Shown here: positions 23,297 to 33,698 of the stretch, one piece after another
Layout of the letters: each line of letters begins with the position of its first letter
Position numbering within the stretch: the first letter of the stretch is position 1
Assembly (NCBI GenBank): GCA_015680685.1
Contig: MNCI01023672.1
Location: 501,564 to 565,563, forward strand
Reading direction: 5' to 3'
From: Gnetum montanum
Taxonomy: Eukaryota; Streptophyta; Gnetopsida; Gnetales; Gnetaceae
DNA length: 64,000 nt
Notes under the pieces: model-generated
The model's input: only the letters and a program-made list of their open reading frames with translations
Database searches by the model: none
Told to the model about the DNA's origin: nothing
Position numbers and translations under genes: made by a program

Positions 23297-25893
23297 ATGG
23301 CACCCAAAAAAGGATTGCAGGTAGGAGGGCCATTGTAGCCTAGGGAAAAGCAACCAGGAGGATGAAGGGACCAACAACAACAACAATAACAACCCCAAAA
23401 GCAAGCAACCAAAGCTACGCATGCTATCGGGCTCCTATGGAAGGACCCTAAGGTTGAATCTATTAAGCAGATTCCTACTACACAAAGAGGTCAATCTAGG
23501 CAAGATGAGGTCTTGAGACCAAGATCTAACTTGGAGGTCATGCTTACAGAAGCTTGCCTAGAAAAGATTTAGATGAATAAGATGTAAAGTTCCATCTTGT
23601 AGGAACTAAATTTTAGGTCATTCCTAGAGTTAGCACTAGAAGAGGTCCAAACATAGCTACAAGGGTTTCCTCTGTGGTCCATTCTCTCCACTAGTGGGAA
23701 ATGGTACATGGGAGAGACTTACCTCTTATGGAACAATTGACAAGGAGATGCTAGTGTTAAAATCAAAGATATCACCATCTCCTACTTGGTTGAGGCCATT
23801 GCAAAAGCTCTTGATTTGCCTCACACTAGGGCAAAGCTGGTAGAAATATCCACATAGGTGAACCTAGAAGCCAAGAAGGAATAGGTCCAATGGTGCTATG
23901 GAGTGGACCATAATGAACATGGTGCCCTAAGTAAGATAGAGAGAGCTTACTTTAAAATTACAACCTATCACCTTAATCCAACAATGAGGCCAAGTAAGGT
24001 GATTGCCTTCTCCACCAGGGCATGTGTGGCTCTAAGTGGAAAATTTCTAGTCAACCTACCCCAACTCAACTTCCTTGAAATAGAAAAATGTGTTAAGAAA
24101 AGCAAGAAGAATAGAAAGACACTCCCCTTCCCATGTTTGATTAGAAAACTATGCAAGAGGGGAGAAATAGCTTGCTATTCCAATGATATGGTCTGTTGTG
24201 CTCTTGTCACATCATGGCAAAAGATGATGAAAGATAAGGATGTTGCCAAGTTTCAAGATGAGTAGCCACCACCACCACCACCTACAACACTAGAGATAAC
24301 ACCAGAGATGCTTGTAGTTGCTAAATGCCTCAAGAAACTTAGGGAGTAATAGTTGTAACAATAAAAAGTCCCTAGAGGTGGTGGAGAATCTTCCATGTAC
24401 TGTCCACCCATGAGCTATTTGAACAAGGTAATAAGGACCATTAGTTGGCTAGATAGTGAGATGGCACCACTATTCTCAGCATAGAGACACCAACCACTCA
24501 TCCATCCCAATCTTAGTACCAAAGAAATTGATGTGCCCATCACAAAATAAACATTTCCTGAACTCTTTGGAAATGTGGTAACCTTGTCTGTCATGTTAGA
24601 AGAAGAAGAAGGGATTACAGCTCTAATCATGCCATACAAGGGCTAGGAGATAGCAGTAGAGTGGTGGTAGATTGAGTTGGTGAAGCTCTAAATGCTCCTA
24701 TTGCAATTGTACCTAACATTGTTGCCATGAAAAACATACCTGCATCAGTAGGAACAAGGAGCAAACGGATGAGTGTTGCCCAACATAAGAAAGTGTTGGG
24801 AGTCAAGCAATCTCTTTCGAAGATCTTTAATCTCCTAGAAGATATATCAGCAACCCAATCGCAGCTACTAGAGATAAGATGTAAATTATTAATTGCCAAT
24901 GCACAACTTGAGGAGGCTATTACTAACAATTGACAGTTGGCCACTGAGGTTGCAAATCTTAAAGCCCATCTCTCTGATCCTACCATTCTTAGGCCTGAGC
25001 TAACAAAAGATAAAGTTTTCCAATAGTTTCAACAAACATGCATTGCAATTGAGAATGCTAAGGAGATAATGATCTTCAACGTGTCACTATCAAAGGCAAC
25101 GGCCAACAACAATGACCATGACCTATCACAAGTTCGCAAGGAAAACTTGGTGTTGACCCATGATAACCACTGCATGCACAAAGCTGAGCAGCAGAAGGAT
25201 CAAATGGTAGAATATATTTGCCAGCAGCAGGAACAAAGAAAAAAAATCTCTCAATAGAAGAGGTTCAAAGCCTTTGCCAGAAGACAGCAAAGAGGCAATG
25301 CATGGTAGTTCATCTTTGATAGACTCAACATATACAACTAGGCAAAGACCTACCTAAAGAAGTTGCAAATAGAGAAGATGGCTGAGTACATAAAGCTCGC
25401 CAACCTTCACTATGCAAACTTGGCAATTTTGACTGTGAAGAGGCCCAATATTGAATTGGAGAAGCAAGTGACTAGTTCTTATATTCTTTATGAGGCAAAG
25501 TTCAAGGTCCATAAGGAGACCAAGCAAAAGTTGGAGGTGGAAAACACGAAGCTTAAGGTTCTCAAGAGCAAATTCATGGATCAACAATCTATTACTAAGT
25601 ACTTGACCAAAAGAATGAGTGACCACCAAGAGTTGCAAAACCTTATCCATAGGTTTGACTTCGAACATAAACAATTTGTAGCTTAGTTTGTAAATATGAA
25701 GGAGATCTGCTCATCCCTGCCATGCTCATGAGATAACATTCATGACCCACATGGCAAAGAGGAGAAAATGAAGACACTCCTTAATGCCTTTCAATTTTTG
25801 GTAGTAGCAAGATAGCCACAACCTCCAACAATACCAGGACATGATGAAAGACCCTCAAAACCACAAGAGCCTCCACCTCCAAGCACTATGTGA
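23297..25893 (+). pseudogene. Env-position ORF with plant-transposon domain and coiled coils
   Basis: Starts ATGGCACCC (MAPKKGLQ) immediately after a splice-acceptor-like CACAG and ends SKPQEPPPPSTM before TGA at 25891-25893, about 865 codons, with many stops. Positions 23750-24265 encode a domain with YFKITTYHLNP and LPFPCLIRKLCKRG, which resembles the Pfam family called putative plant transposon protein. The rest (24730-25690) is rich in Glu, Lys, Gln and Leu heptads and looks like long coiled coils (for example LLEIRCKLLIANAQLEEAI). The homologue in the nested element has the same order and nearly the same length. Function is unknown; no signal peptide or membrane anchor is evident, so calling it an envelope would be unsupported. 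Confidence 0.75.
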
Positions 25894-26129
25894 AGACTTC
25901 ATCCTACTTCCATCCATTTAATAGGCTCTTGCTATTTTAGTCTAAGTGTCCAATTTTGTTGTGATTTGCACCAATTTTGTAATTCATGTAGAATGGCACT
26001 CAAAGTAAGATAATCAATTAGTTAGTCAATCTGTCAATTAATAAAATTCCATACTTTCCCAAATTTTGTAAGAAAATCAATCCTATATTTGTTCACTCAA
26101 GAATGAGTTTTCAATCACTCATGGAGGTA

Positions 26130-26989
26130 TGATGAAATGTCAACAAGGTGACTACATTTATGCATGCCCTTTGACACCCCATCAATGCATTTCAAGATGC
26201 ATTGATGCAAGTACATCAACACTAACGCAATCATTGCATATATAAATGTGTATACCTATCACATTTATGGTACCATTCGATCATTCCATTAACCAAACTA
26301 TTATAGTTTTTTTTTCTGTAGAAGTTAAAAAACTTTTCTTCCTAAGTGCCCATAGCATCGATTGAAGATTGTATAACATTTTATTTTAAGTGCAACATGT
26401 ACCTAGACACAATTGCATAAATGATAATAAAATCAAGATTTCTTCCATTCATTGCAACACTTGGATTAGTTTAACTCTACTTTTCAACAATTTACTTTTT
26501 TATTATTCAACATTTAATATTATAATTTGTAATTAATGTGAGTACAACCACTTCAAGCATAATATATTAATGCTTAGTAATCCCAACAATGGATATTTGG
26601 TATGCTTAACAATATACACTTAATAACCTAGCAACATTAATATACATTCAAGATGTATATAAAAAGATGAAATGGATGCTCTATGTTTATGCTAATTTAG
26701 TTAATTAATTAATTAATTTAAGTATTAGACCTTCATTTATTAATCATTTAGCAAATACAGAAAATAATAAAAATTATAAAAATGAATATCTTGCACCTCA
26801 ATCACACTTAACCATACCAACATATTAGCACAAGTCTTGATTGGAAAGACAATGATTAGTAAACCATATCTTTCACCGTCTAATGATATTGACCACTTAG
26901 GTAAAACATAGTCCATGGAATTTGATTGAATCAAACATACACGCTAATGATTCGTATGATTAGGTGTAGAGAGTACATTCTACTCACCA
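26130..26989 (+). repeat. 3' LTR of the Athila-like element
   Basis: Begins TGATGAAATGTC after ACTCATGGAGGTA and ends TCTACTCACCA, 860 bp. U3 holds an 11-bp perfect inverted repeat, CATCAATGCAT (26180-26190) / ATGCATTGATG (26197-26207), just upstream of TATATAAAT (26239-26247). Downstream landmarks GCTTAGTAATCCCAACA and TTCGTATGATTAGG match the sister LTRs. Confidence 0.82.
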
Positions 26990-28672
26990 ACTAAGAAAGA
27001 ACTTCATAGAAACTTCAACTCAACTAAAAAATAGAAAAACTTTAACCCACAGGCAATCAAACAAAGAACTAGTTAAACCAAATATACCTTTAATTAAATG
27101 CCTATGTTATCAATGTATCTCTTGATGCAAGTTTAAGTTGTGTTCAAGAACTTTTAAGTATCAAAAGAGGATACATTGCATTTGGTTAAAAGCATCTCTG
27201 GTTATGAGTTATATTCTAATTAATAAAACTGAATTATAAAGTTCTATTTAAGGTATGAAAAAGTTTCATTTTTGCTATATATCGAAGGTACATATAATTA
27301 TCTCATTTTTCTTATGACCGTCATCAAACTTTATACCCAATACACAATATATATCCATGTTCAAATCCCTCCAACATCCCTAGTTGGATTACACGAAGGC
27401 TCTACAGTGATCATGATAAGTACACACGTAAAGAACAAAAATCAACAAGAAGATAACTGAACATAATTTGAACATGTTACAGACATGGATAACACATTCA
27501 TCACAGTAACTACTTGAAACAATATATTCAATCACAACAACTAATTGGAGCAATGGGAGGCTTTCACTGTAAAACACTCTACTTAACACACTGATTCTTA
27601 TAACATGCTTAATAATGACGTCGATAAAAATCTTGGCTTAACAACCCCAAATCACATATTCAATTCCAATAAGTAACATTGAATTATAAATATTGAATAA
27701 AAAAGGGTATTAATGAAAGTAAAAATATGTCAATTTCAAAATGTCATATTATCTATTCAAAAAATAGAGCCCAATGAAAAAAAGACAGAAAATTGAACAA
27801 TGAATAACTCGAATCAATTTCAGAATGTTGACAGATTACATCATCAATTCAAAAAATAGAGCCTCACATAAAAAAGACAAAATTGAACAATGGATAGCTC
27901 GAATCAAATCAAATAACTTCTTAGATGACACAGATATAAAGAAAGCTTGAATGAAAACTTGGTAAGAAAACATGAAGATTATCGTAATGACAAAAGTAAG
28001 CAAAGGGGAAAATAAGCAGTATTTAAAATAGCGTTAAAGATATGTCGTTATATAATGGAAATAGCCCATAAAAATTGAAAAGCTACCAGGAAAATGAAAC
28101 ATTTTAGCTACCGTCAAAGATAAAACATCTGAATACTTGTTTTAATGATTGAATCAAATGATCATTAAATATCTTCGATGTGTTATATTAATAACGCAGC
28201 GTGACAATCTTGAATCAAGGATCGCTGACAGTAATCATGGACAGTTAACCACAAAGCTATCTAGAAAATCATTTAATACCCATTAAATAAAGTCCGATTA
28301 CATGCAATAAGGAAGCATTTTTTAAAAAATGTAATGCTAATATTTGCACTTCTCACGATCTCTCTTTGTTTTCTATCATTTAAATGTAAATTCAAATTAT
28401 ATCTTTTGAGTTCATAAAAACTTATTGCTCTAAGCTTATAAGAAAGAAGCTGAAGCTTTGACCTCAGTTGCTAGCAGGCTACCATTTTTGAGCTCCAATT
28501 ATAGACGTGCTTTAGATTGATGGGGTCCTTCCTTAAGTCTGCACCACAATAATTGACACAGATAATGGGAAAAATGAGATACAAAAACAACAAAAGCAAT
28601 CATTTCTGAAGAATACAAGTATAGAGAACAAAGGCAATGGGAAAATAGTGAGAAATGCTAACCAGAGTGCCA
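26990..28672. other. Intergenic DNA, no gene seen
   Basis: AT-rich sequence. Near-copies of AATTGAACAATG with AATAGAGCC at about 27760-27810 and 27850-27900 form a weak duplication. The last exon of the pseudogene that begins to the right, which would carry the peroxisomal targeting signal, may lie near 28430-28550 on the minus strand, but I could not fix it. Confidence 0.4.
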
Positions 28673-31600
28673 CTTGCAGCTCTTGCTTGCAAATATTCAT
28701 ATGGCTTGAAAAACCCACCAAACTTCTCAGAAAATTGTTCAAGTGTAGAGTATATATGCTGTGGGCCAACACAGCAGCCCAAAAGACTAATCCTCCCCTA
28801 AGAAACACAACAATTAAGGACAGTCAAATGTATTTGTTGACAGATATTGGATGGGTTTTGGGCCAAAAAAAAAAGGACAAAACAGAGAGTATATATTTAC
28901 CCACCTTGATGAGGACATCAACCAGCCCTTGTGTAATCCTCAATGTATCTTGGATATGTATGTGTCCTGTTTATGTGTGTCTTTTTGTGTTGACCTTTTG
29001 ATGATGATTGCAGGGTGTTTTAGGCTCATTTTGATAAGTTTAGGGAGTTCAGGGGTCTATAGGAGCTTATTTGGAGGCATCCTGAGGTCCAGACCTCAAA
29101 AATGCATCTTATTTTTGGCCCTGCCAAGCAAGATGTCTCCCCAGCACCCAAAACATCTCCCCCAATTCCAAGACGTCTCCTCTAACATCTCTGCACTTTG
29201 AAAAGACATCTCCTATTTCTCCAAGACATATTGCACGGATTTTAATGGTCATAAAATTGAATGGCAAATTAGAGGGAAGATGAAAGACCACACTAAGAAG
29301 CTATAAATAAGAGTCCAAGGGAGAAGTCTAATCAGGCTAATCAGAGGAAGCAGGTTAGTCTCAAAGAGAAGGCTGGTCTTTTGTGATCTTGTGCAAGGAA
29401 AGAGCTTATGCAAGAGAAATTTCAAAGCTTGTGCAAGAAGAATTAAGTGAGAGAGAGGCAAAAGCACTTGGGAGAGATTAAGAGAGCCTCTTATAAGTGT
29501 CTTGTTTTGAGCTTTAGTTCCATTGTGAACAATTGAGGATTGAGAGGGGAGATGTGTTGCCTCTAAGATCCTTGGGAGAGTTATGAGTTGAGCTTGGCTC
29601 TACATCTTTCATCTGTTTCTCTACATTTTGAGAGTTTTCTTAATAAACAGGAGATTTTCTCCATTTCATTGTGTTGCCCTTATTTTTTAAGCTGAATTTT
29701 GCTTAGGAAGCTTATGGAATGGGTCCTTTTGGAGTCTACTGAGGTGGGCTCCACATCAAACCTATATAATGGGAATCCCATCCCTAAGACTGAACATACA
29801 TCAAGATCTGATGCTTGGACAGAAAAGCCTTCACGAAGAACTCAGGAAGCCTCATTCACAACAGGGAATAATACCATTTCTAGTATATGCTGGTCGGTCA
29901 CATTAAGTGGCTGCTCTTAAAAGATGCAGAACAATCAGAAATCATGCAAAGACTGCGTGTTAATTAGGCACATTAATTGACAGAGTTATACATAAATTTA
30001 TGAAATAAAAAATACATGTTAATGTGTGGACATCTAAGAAAAAACCAAGCAAATCAAATATAAACACCTACAGATCAGTAAAGGAAAAACTATTTAGAAA
30101 TCAAGCACCCCTGCTTTGAGGTTTTGAATGATGAAAACACCTTCCCACCAGGCATTATGTCAGTCATCTTTGCTGATTGTTCAATGATTGCTCTGACTTC
30201 AGGAGCTGGTTGAGCCCCCCGGTTACCATCATAATTATAAAACCCCTTACCATTCGTTTTCCCTGCAATCAGAATACTGTTTGGCAGTATCATTGCAATG
30301 ATAAAAGAGTAACCACTCTTGCCAGAACAGTTAAAGGAATTATTAGGAATGCAAATTGTATAGGAGCTTTAAAACGCTTCTTACCAAATCTCTTTTGTTC
30401 AATCAAAAGCTTTGTAAATGGCGACCTGAATGTTCTATCAGGAAATGCAGTAGCAAATTGATTTACCACTTCCATAGACACTCCATATCCAACCACGTCC
30501 TCCAAGCTATGCATTCAGAAAACAACAAATTTGGTATTACCCAGATTCGTTTCAGTTCAATGGACAAAGGCATATGTGACTTTATTGAAATCATTTTATA
30601 AGAATAAATGCAGATAAAGATACCTAAATGGATCCATTGGCAATCCAAATCTCTTAATTACTCTGTCAATCCTGTAAATATCCACACCAAGGTTTGGCAA
30701 CATATGTGCTCCTTGCGTGTAAGGGAAGAAAACACGATTCACAGCAAAGACAGTGCAATTTCAAACGACAACAGTTACTTTATTTATTATCTTCCCAACA
30801 TTTATTAAATCCACAATGACCTGGCTGCATTATATGTGCTGGGCTGTGGTAACAAAACAAACTAGATCAATTGGATAAAAATATACGAAAGACAGGTGAG
30901 TAAAATTAAACATTTAACCAAGTTTATGGTGCATTACTTATATTGATTCATATATTAGTTATAACCAACATCGTCTGAAAAAGTGTGCTCCAATTATCTT
31001 ATCTTGAGAATGTGTTTTGGCCCCAACAACATTGACATCTATGGTAGATGTATTACTTGCCAAGATGCAATGAGATGGGCAGATAAGTTCTAAGTCACTG
31101 AATATATCTTGCTTCAGAGAAATTTTCTCAATTACAGCCTTCAAGAAATAGATTATGTAGTCAGATACCTTTACAGTGTAATGCTATCTCGCAAAACCGG
31201 GAATTACCTTAATCATTGTACACTTAAATTGAAAATGTGGAAGATCTGAGTTCACCAAAGATGAATTAAATTTCTAAGAGTTGATTTAGTTGCAAATTAC
31301 AGACCTCTATCACAAGATCCACATTTCGAAATTCTGAACAATACAATGTTCCTGTCACCAAGGACATAGTCTTTTCCAATTTATCTTGAGTGAGAGATGG
31401 CTCCTCTCTTAGCCAGGCTGTTCAGGTTCACTAAAAGAGATACAAAGTTAATTTAACAGAAAATAAACTGAAATTTCAAAAGAACTGAGGTGGTTTCCAA
31501 CAACAGACAAAGGCAGCAGAGTCATATATTAACATTTCAAACTATAAAAGAAAGATGGGGGAATATAATGCAGATAAGAAGATGACAATACTACTAAGGC

Positions 31601-31780
31601 AATACCTTTGATTCTGTTCATGCCCTGCTGTAAAAACTTTGCATCAACTTCTTTCAATAGAACTGGAATATTGCTAAGAATTAGATAAGTAAACTATTCC
31701 TGAACCCATCAAACCTTCACCAAGGAATGCCACTCTTTTAATTTGTCTTTGGTTTCAACTCCAAATCAGTCACTCCAGGT
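28673..31780 (-). pseudogene. Peroxisomal multifunctional protein (MFP2/AIM1-like) pseudogene, dehydrogenase part
   Basis: Homologous to plant fatty-acid beta-oxidation multifunctional protein. Minus-strand exons: 31780-31606 (NAD-binding LGEGLMGSGI), 31430-31305, 31138-30975 (ASNTSTID, IIGAHFF), 30845-30624 (NCTVFAVNR, FFPYTQGAHML), 30506-30385, 30262-30141 (NGKGFYNYD, IMPGGK), 29910-29762 (FPVVNEA, VLGMGFPLYR), 28797-28673 (GGLVFWA, FGGFFKPYEY). Introns remain, so this is an unprocessed copy. Damage: a frameshift before IKRVAFLG and another after MGSGI; loss of the GT donor after 30975 (AC instead); a deletion of about 13 codons after PAHIM; TGA at 30763-30761 in place of Gly; TGA at 29844-29842 in place of Arg; a frameshift in the last listed exon. 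The N-terminal enoyl-CoA hydratase half is absent: CDC123 begins where it should be. Confidence 0.92.
28830..29700 (+). other. Probable TE insertion (solo-LTR-like) in a pseudogene intron
   Basis: The intron between exons 29910-29762 and 28797-28673 is enlarged by sequence with plus-strand promoter-like and polyadenylation-like signals: TATAAATA at 29302-29309 and AATAAA at 29642-29647. Repeated AAGACATCTCC/AAGACGTCTCC and GCTTATGCAAGAG/GCTTGTGCAAGAA motifs lie around and between them. This is the usual content of an LTR, but I could not define TG...CA borders or a target duplication. Confidence 0.35.
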
Positions 31781-32543
31781 CCACATTAAATTTCAGATAA
31801 CACTGAAAAATGTTCCATCCTAGCTACAACAATTATGCATTAATCCTTACATGGGGCTCGATTGCAAATGCACTGTGCTTACTCTATAATTCCAAAAGAC
31901 AGAAATGAATAGTCATTAGTTACTCAAAGGAAAATCAAGCACTTCCCCTGAATAAAAGTGAAAACAGCCATGAATTACTGCAAACCAGTGAACAACGAAA
32001 GTTATTAATTATTACTTTAAAATAATTAATAAAACTCAGAAGTGAGTTAAGCAAAAATGTATGCACTTTTTAAACATTCAGTGTCCCTGAGCATACTTCT
32101 AATTATTTAACCTCCAGATATCCGATTTTCCATTATTTGACATAAACCCTGTGCCGTCAAAATGAATACATTGCTTAAGAACTTATTAAGATTAAGAAAG
32201 CTTCCCAAATTGTAATTAATTTCAGAATCCCATTTTCAGGTTAAATGGTTTTAGATAATCATTACAGCACATGTTTCATTACAAACCCCTCGATACAATA
32301 TGTTTTGAAAAATCTGAATATCAAATTAAAAATTCCAGTTTATATGGAAGACTGACCAAAGCTTCCTGTGTTGAAACTATATTGAGTAATGAGCTGCTCA
32401 TTTTGAATCTTACCAAAGAAAACAAATTACTGACCATGGCAGATCATGGACTCGTTACACAAACTTTAATTGGATTCTCAGGCATCCAACCGATAAATAA
32501 GTCCAACAAAAGTTAAACCAAATATATAGCACCAAAATAATGA
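31781..32543. other. Gap between the pseudogene and CDC123
   Basis: No hydratase-domain exon of the multifunctional protein could be read on either strand. An 81-codon plus-strand ORF (32271-32516) has no recognisable features. The part next to 32544 is the presumed 3' UTR of the CDC123 gene. Confidence 0.4.
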
Positions 32544-33698
32544 TCAAGCACCTGCAGCACGAACGGTGAACTGTTTCCTCATCTCCTCATCTGCCTTTCT
32601 CAAGAACTCATCCCACGGACTACCTGCACTCATATCAACATAATCATAGGGCACCCCACTGGAACTTTGCAAGCTTGGCTGCACACAACCCTCACTTTCA
32701 ACAATTCTGAAATCCACCTCATAACCACAATTCCTCAACTTGCTATTCCATTTTGCCTCATTTTCCTCAACAATACTTAATCTACCCAAATCCTCCTCCA
32801 AACCCCCAAATTCTCTAACTCTCCCCAAGGCCAATTCATGATTCTTTTCAAGCTCTTCCCATGAAAACAGCAAAGGCAGAGTAAAAGCCCTCCAAGGGCT
32901 GAAGTCCAGAAGCTTAACCCTGCCGTCCCTGGTAACATAACAATCAAAAGCATAATCATACCCACCAAATTTCCCACTGATCTCCTCCACAAAAAACTGC
33001 ATAATCAGACTCAGAATGTCATCCTTCTTGGCCAGTAAAGCAGGGTAAAACCCAGTGATCTCCCTCTGTGAGACCCCAACAAGAATCCCTCCCTTCACAA
33101 AAACCCTAAACTCCATTTCAGGCCTCAGATCATACCACTTCCTGAGGGCCAAGAAAAACTGCTCCGGCCTGGAACAAGACTTGTCCTCACAGGAATCAAA
33201 GCCATGGCAGAGATCATGAACAAGGCTATCAGAGGCCTTCAACAGCAAAACAATATCACTGAAGGATGAGCATTTCAGGGTCCCATTTGTTGAAATCCAG
33301 GCAGTATCTTTAGGAGCACTCCAATTGAGCTTAGGAAACACAGAGCCACCTAGGGTTTTGATAGAATCCATTACCTGGGTTTCAAGCTCTGGGAAAGAGG
33401 GTGTGCTTTGAGAATCTGCATCATCACTATCACTTTCTTCTTGTTCTTTTTCTTCTTCTTCTTCTTCTTCAGACCAAGTTCCATAACCTTCGGCTTGCAG
33501 TTCTGGACAAGTAATTTGAACTCTGTTTGGAAAAGCATCTTGGTCTGTTGTGGATTTGGGTAGAAACAGGGATCCATCGTGAAGCAGGAACCGCACAAAG
33601 GTCTCCGGCAGAGGATGAATGATTGTTTTAATTGAAACTTGCCGGAACCGTGGGTACCATTCCTGAATCTGGCACCTGGCAACATCGACTTGCCTCAT
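32544..33698 (-). CDS. CDC123/D123-family protein (eIF2 assembly factor)
   Basis: Single-exon ORF of 384 codons. CDC123 proteins have an ATP-grasp-like fold and promote assembly of translation initiation factor eIF2 in the cytoplasm. Family landmarks in order: FPRFRQVSIKT-like opening (YPRFRQVSIKT, residues 15-25), FPKLNWSAPKDTAWI (about 120-135), RKWYDLRPEMEFRVFVKGG (about 187-205), VGVSQREITGFYP, and the metal/ATP-site motif LLDFSPWRAFTLPLLFSW (about 268-285). A low-complexity acidic run of Glu, Asp and Ser at about 75-96 sits where family members vary. In the DF-x-PW motif the middle residue is Ser; Asn is more usual from memory. No stops or frameshifts. The start at 33698 gives a full N-terminus and the length agrees with plant homologues of about 340 residues plus the acidic insert. 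Confidence 0.93.
   Translation of the reverse strand: MRQVDVARCQIQEWYPRFRQVSIKTIIHPLPETFVRFLLHDGSLFLPKSTTDQDAFPNRVQITCPELQAEGYGTWSEEEEEEEKEQEESDSDDADSQSTPSFPELETQVMDSIKTLGGSVFPKLNWSAPKDTAWISTNGTLKCSSFSDIVLLLKASDSLVHDLCHGFDSCEDKSCSRPEQFFLALRKWYDLRPEMEFRVFVKGGILVGVSQREITGFYPALLAKKDDILSLIMQFFVEEISGKFGGYDYAFDCYVTRDGRVKLLDFSPWRAFTLPLLFSWEELEKNHELALGRVREFGGLEEDLGRLSIVEENEAKWNSKLRNCGYEVDFRIVESEGCVQPSLQSSSGVPYDYVDMSAGSPWDEFLRKADEEMRKQFTVRAAGA

Larger units (their letters stand above)
22735..26989 (+). mobile_element. 3' half of an Athila-like LTR retrotransposon
   Basis: A promoter-like leader (22735-22826), a long env-position ORF (23297-25893), a purine-containing tract (CATGGAGGTA before 26130) and an LTR (26130-26989) lie in the order expected for an Athila-like element. 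The ORF matches the env-position ORF of the nested element at 53470-36725 throughout its length. The 5' LTR, gag and pol were not found on the left, so the copy is 5'-truncated or too decayed to read. Confidence 0.8.

Noticed and set aside
33371-33685. 104-codon ORF inside CDC123 with a Lys run
   Set aside because: Out-of-frame shadow of the CDC123 ORF; the Lys run comes from the GAAGAAGAA repeat.
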